Assembly (NCBI RefSeq): GCF_020283565.1
Contig: NC_060060.1
Coordinates: 69,921,257 to 69,985,256 of the forward strand
Length of the DNA stretch: 64,000 bases
Direction: 5' to 3'
DNA from: Trifolium pratense
Lineage: Eukaryota; Streptophyta; Magnoliopsida; Fabales; Fabaceae
Part shown: piece by piece, positions 60,309 through 64,000 of the stretch
Layout: every line of letters starts with the position of its first letter
Position numbering within the stretch: the first letter of the stretch is position 1
Program-made: the position numbers and the translations under genes
The notes under the pieces: generated by a model
The model's input: only the letters and a program-made list of their open reading frames with translations
Database searches by the model: none
Told to the model about the DNA's origin: nothing

Positions 60309-60666
60309 GGGTGAGTTTGGTAACACAAATAAGCTAGCTTATAGCTTATTATATGAGCTTATAAGCTTGGTAACAAGCTTTTTTTACTAGCTTATAGCTT
60401 TTTTTCAGATGCTATTTCAAGTAGCGTTTGAGCTTATAGCTTATAGCTTTTTATACTTTATTCCATTTTTACCCTTTAATTTAATAACTACCCACTCTAA
60501 AAAATAAACTACCCACTAACAATTATGTCATTTTATAATTATTAACCACTTTAAAAACTATTTTACCAAACACTTTAATTTCAATTAGCTAGCTTTTCAG
60601 CTATCAGCTATAAGCTAGCTTTTCAGCTATCAGCTAGCTTATAGCTTATTTTCACGAAACATACCC
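60309..60666. mobile_element. Tourist-like MITE inserted in satellite
   Basis: 358 bp of unrelated AT-rich sequence interrupts a module. Ends are imperfect inverted repeats: GGGTGAGTTTGGTAACACAA on the left and GGGTATGTTTCGTGAAAATA (reverse complement of the right end). They are followed on both sides by AGCTAGCTTATAGCTT-type palindromic runs. The flanking TTA (60306-60308 and 60667-60669) is a 3-bp duplication, as made by PIF/Harbinger transposases. No transposase is encoded. A hAT-type MITE was considered, but no 8-bp duplication is present. Confidence 0.75.
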
Positions 60667-62392
60667 TTAGTGTCTGTAGTCGTTTTTTTATGGTTTTTGG
60701 TCTATTTTAGGTCGTTTATATGGTTTTTGGCCAATTTAAGTGTTTGTAGTCATTTTTATGGGTTATGGCCAATTTTAGTGTTCGTAGTCGTTTTTATGGT
60801 TTTTGACCTATTTTAGGGTCGTTTATATGGATTTTGGCCAATTCTAGTGTTTGTAGTCGTTTTTATGGTTTTTGGCCAATTTTTAGTGTTTGTAGTCATT
60901 TTTATGTTTTTTGGCCTATTTTAGGTCGTTTATATGGTTTTTGGCCAATTTTTGTGTTTGTAGTCGTTTTTATGGTTTTTGGCCTATTTTAGTGTTTGTA
61001 GTGGTTTTTAATGTTTTTGGCCTATTTTAGGGTCGTTTATATAGTTTTTTGCCAATTTTAGTGTTGTAGTCGTTTTTATGCTTTTTGGCCTATTTTATTG
61101 TTTGTAGTCGTTTTTATGGTTTTTGGCCTATTTTAGGGTCGTTCTTTAGTTTTTGGCCAATTTAAGTGTATGTAGTCGTTTTTATGGGTTATGGCCAATT
61201 TTAGTGTTCGTAGTCGTTTTTTTGATTTTGGCCTATTTTAGGTCGTTTATATTGTTTTTGGCCAATTTTAGTGTTTGTAGTCGTTTTTTTTTTTATTGTT
61301 TTTGGCCTATTTTAGGTCGTTTATATGGTTTTTGGCCAATTTTGGTGTTTGTAGTTGTTTTTATGGTTTTTGGCCTATTTTAGGTCGTTTATATGGTTTT
61401 TGGCCAATTTTAGTGTTTGTAGTGGTTTTTAATGTTTTTGGCCTATTTTATGTACGTTCTCTTGTTTTTGGCCAATTTAAGTGTTTGTAGTCGTTTTTAT
61501 GGGTTATGGCCTATTTTAGTGTTCATAGTCGTTTTTATGGTTTTTGGCCTATTTTAGGGTCGTTTATATGGATTTTGGCCAATTTTAGTGTTTGTAGTCG
61601 TTTTTTTTTTTATGGTTTTTGCCCTATTTTAGGTCGTTTATATGGTTTTTGGCCAATTTTGGTGTTTGTAGTTGTTTTTATGGTTTTTGGCCTATTTTAG
61701 GTCGTTTATATGGTTTTTGGCCAATTTTAGTTTTTGTAGTCATTTTTATGGTTTTTGGCCTATTTTAGGGTCGTTTATATAGTTTTTGGCCAATTTTAGT
61801 GTTTGTAGTCGTTTTTATGGTTTTTGTTTTAGGTCGTTTATATGGTTTTTGGCCAATTTTGGTGTTTGTAGTTGTTTTTATGGTTTTTGGCCTATTTTAG
61901 GTCGTTTATATGGTTTTTGGCCAATTTTAGTTTTTGTAGTCATTTTTATGGTTTTTGGCCTATTTTAGGGTCGTTTATATAGTTTTTGGCCAATTTTGGT
62001 GTTTGTAGTTGTTTTTATGGTTTTTCGCCTCTTTTAGGGTCGTTTAATAAGTTTTTGGCCAATTTTAGTGATTGTAGTCGTTTTTATGGTTTTTGGCCTA
62101 TTTTAGGGTCGTTTATATAGTTTTTGGCCAATTTTTGTGTTTGTAGTTGTTTTTATGGTTTTTAGCCAATTTTAGGGTCGTTTAATAAGTTTTTGGCCAA
62201 TTTTAGTGATTGTAGTCGTTTTTATGGTTTTTGGCCTATTTTAGAGTCGTTTATATAGTTTTTGGCCAATTTTGGTGTTTGTAGTTGTTTTTATGGTTTT
62301 TAGCCTATTTTAGGGTCGTTTAATAAGTTTTTGTCCAATTTTAGTGATTGTAGTCGTTTTTATGGTTTTTGGCCTATTTTAGGGTCGTTTAT

Positions 62393-63231
62393 ATAGTGTT
62401 TGTAGTCGTTTTTATGCTTTTTGATATATTTTATTGTTTGTAGTCGTTTTTATGGTTTTTCGCATATTTTAGGGTCGATATTTGGGATTTTGGCCAATTT
62501 TAGTGTTTGTAGTGGTTTTTAATGTTTTTGGCCTATTTTAGGGTCGTTCTTTAGTTTTTGGCCAATTTAAGTGTTTGAAGTCGTTTTTATGGGTTATGGC
62601 CAATTTTAGTGTTCGTAGTCGTTTTTATGGTTTATGGCCAATTTTAGTGTTTGTAGTCGTTTTTATGGTTTTTGGCCTATTTTAGGTCGTTTATATGGTT
62701 TTTGGCCAATTTTGGTGTTTGTAGTTGTTTTTATGGTTTTTGGCCTATTTTAGGTCGTTTATATGGTTTTTGGCCAATTTTAGTGTTTGTAGTCGTTTTT
62801 ATGTTTGTAGTGGTTTTTAATGTTTTTGGCCTATTTTAGGTCGTTTATATGGTTTTTGTCCAATTTTAGTTTTTGTAGTTGTTTTTATTGTTTTTGGCCA
62901 ATTTTAGTGATTGTAGTCGTTTTTATGGTTTTTGGCCTATTTTATGGTCGTTTATATAGTTTTTGACCAATTTTGGTGTTTGTAGTTGTTTTTATGGTTT
63001 TTAGCCTATTTTAGGGTCGTTTAATAAGTTTTTGGCCAATTTTAGTGATTGTTGTCGTTTTTATGGTTTTTGGCCTATTTTAGGGTCGTTTATATAGTTT
63101 TTGGCCAATTTTGGTGTTTGTAGTTATTTTTATGGTTTTTAGCCTATTTTAGGGTCGTTTAATAAGTTTTTGCCCAATTTTAGTGATTGTAGTCATTTTT
63201 ATGGTTTTTGGCCTATTTTAGGGTCGTTTAT
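62393..63231. repeat. 840-bp higher-order satellite repeat
   Basis: Starts TATATAGTGTTTGTAGTCG with the rare GATATATTTTATTG module and repeats from about 63232 with an offset of about 840 bp. The two copies stay collinear to about 63560, then copy 2 switches to sequence matching 60940-61300 (offset about 2,601 bp). Confidence 0.65.
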
Positions 63232-64000
63232 ATAGTGTTTGTAGTCGTTTATATGCTTTTTGATATATTTTATTGTTTGTAGTCGATTTTATGGTTTTTT
63301 CGCATATTTTAGGGTCGATATTTGGGATTTTGGCCAATTTTAGTGTTTGTAGTGGTTTTTAATGTTTTTGGCCTATTTTAGGGTCGTTCTTTAGTTTTTG
63401 GCCAATTTAAGTGTTTGTAGTCGTTTTTATGGGTTATGGCCAATTTTAGTGTTCGTAGTCGTTTTTATGGTTTATGGCCAATTTTAGTGTTTGTAGTCGT
63501 TTTTATGGTTTTTGGCCTATTTTAGGTCGTTTATATGGTTTTTGGCCAATTTTTGTGTTTGTAGTCGTTTTTATGGTTTTTGGCCTATTTTAGTGTTTGT
63601 AGTGGTTTTTAATGTTTTTGGCCTATTTTAGGGTCGTTTATATAGTTTTTTGCCAATTTTAGTGTTGTAGTCGTTTTTATGCTTTTTGGCCTATTTTATT
63701 GTTTGTAGTCGTTTTTATGGTTTTTGGCCTATTTTAGGGTCGTTCTTTAGTTTTTGGCCAATTTAAGTGTATGTAGTCGTTTTTATGGGTTATGGCCAAT
63801 TTTAGTGTTCGTAGTCGTTTTTTTGATTTTGGCCTATTTTAGGTCGTTTATATGGTTTTTGGCCAATTTTAGTGTTTGTAGTCGTTTTTTTTTTATTGTT
63901 TTTGGCCTATTTTAGGTCGTTTATATGGTTTTTGGCCAATTTTGGTGTTTGTAGTTGTTTTTATGGTTTTTGGCCTATTTTAGGTCGTTTATATGGTTTT

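Larger units (their letters stand above)
53331..64000. repeat. Modular satellite array, right block
   Basis: Continuation of the array across the SIRE-like insertion, about 10.7 kb and open at the right edge. Same modules as the left block, with extra variants (GGGTCGTTTAATAAG, GTGATTGTAGTCG, GTCGTATATATTG). Spacings between identical variant modules differ: 1,701 bp (56141 to 57842), 1,878, 1,438 and 398 bp (55313, 57191, 58629 and 59027), and 840 bp (62477 to 63317). This gives a mosaic rather than a uniform higher-order repeat. No gene; long FLANFSVCSRF-type frames are repeat translations. Confidence 0.97.

Overview
This is nuclear DNA from a flowering plant, most likely a dicot and probably a legume. 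The evidence is intron-bearing plant genes, chromovirus-type Ty3/gypsy and SIRE/Maximus-type Ty1/copia elements with plant initiator-tRNA-Met primer sites, very AT-rich spacers and a long satellite array. The legume assignment is inferred from the general look of the LTRs, not from a search. I see no prokaryotic, organellar or viral genome features. Layout: (A) 1-about 7545 is the 3' part of a decayed plus-strand chromovirus, whose pol is split by a younger minus-strand gypsy element (687-4410, 5-bp target duplication TCCAC) that lacks reverse transcriptase, RNase H and integrase. (B) 8081-9591 is the only intact-looking host gene, a two-exon papain-like cysteine protease of 345 residues on the minus strand. 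(C) 9592-22518 is AT-rich spacer. It holds a Helitron-like element with an internal tandem duplication (10852-12297). It also holds a plus-strand collage of exon fragments from at least four unrelated housekeeping or signalling genes: SnRK2 kinase, GAPDH, SHMT and an ATAD5-like AAA+ protein (13335-16441). A two-copy dispersed repeat follows. (D) 22519-31349 is a copia-type LTR split by a very young minus-strand Tekay/Del-like gypsy element (22892-30679, TSD CACTC) with near-identical 2.1-kb LTRs. (E) 31553-64000 is a modular G/T-rich satellite of about 30-bp and 38-bp modules organised into nested higher-order repeats. A minus-strand SIRE-like copia element (39212-53330, TSD GTTTA) interrupts it and itself carries a 2.7-kb solo LTR (TSD GAAGA). 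A 358-bp Tourist-like MITE (TSD TTA) lies further along the array, which runs off the right edge. How it fits together: apart from the protease, everything is repeat biology. Nesting gives a relative order: satellite, then SIRE, then solo LTR; old chromovirus, then the internally deleted gypsy; copia LTR, then Tekay. Two gypsy elements (687-4410 and 22892-30679) carry large deletions that keep the reading frame, and the first looks like a non-autonomous gag-only family. The most unusual content is the multi-gene exon collage and the satellite with its mosaic higher-order structure. I see no evidence for a new defence, secretion or biosynthetic system.
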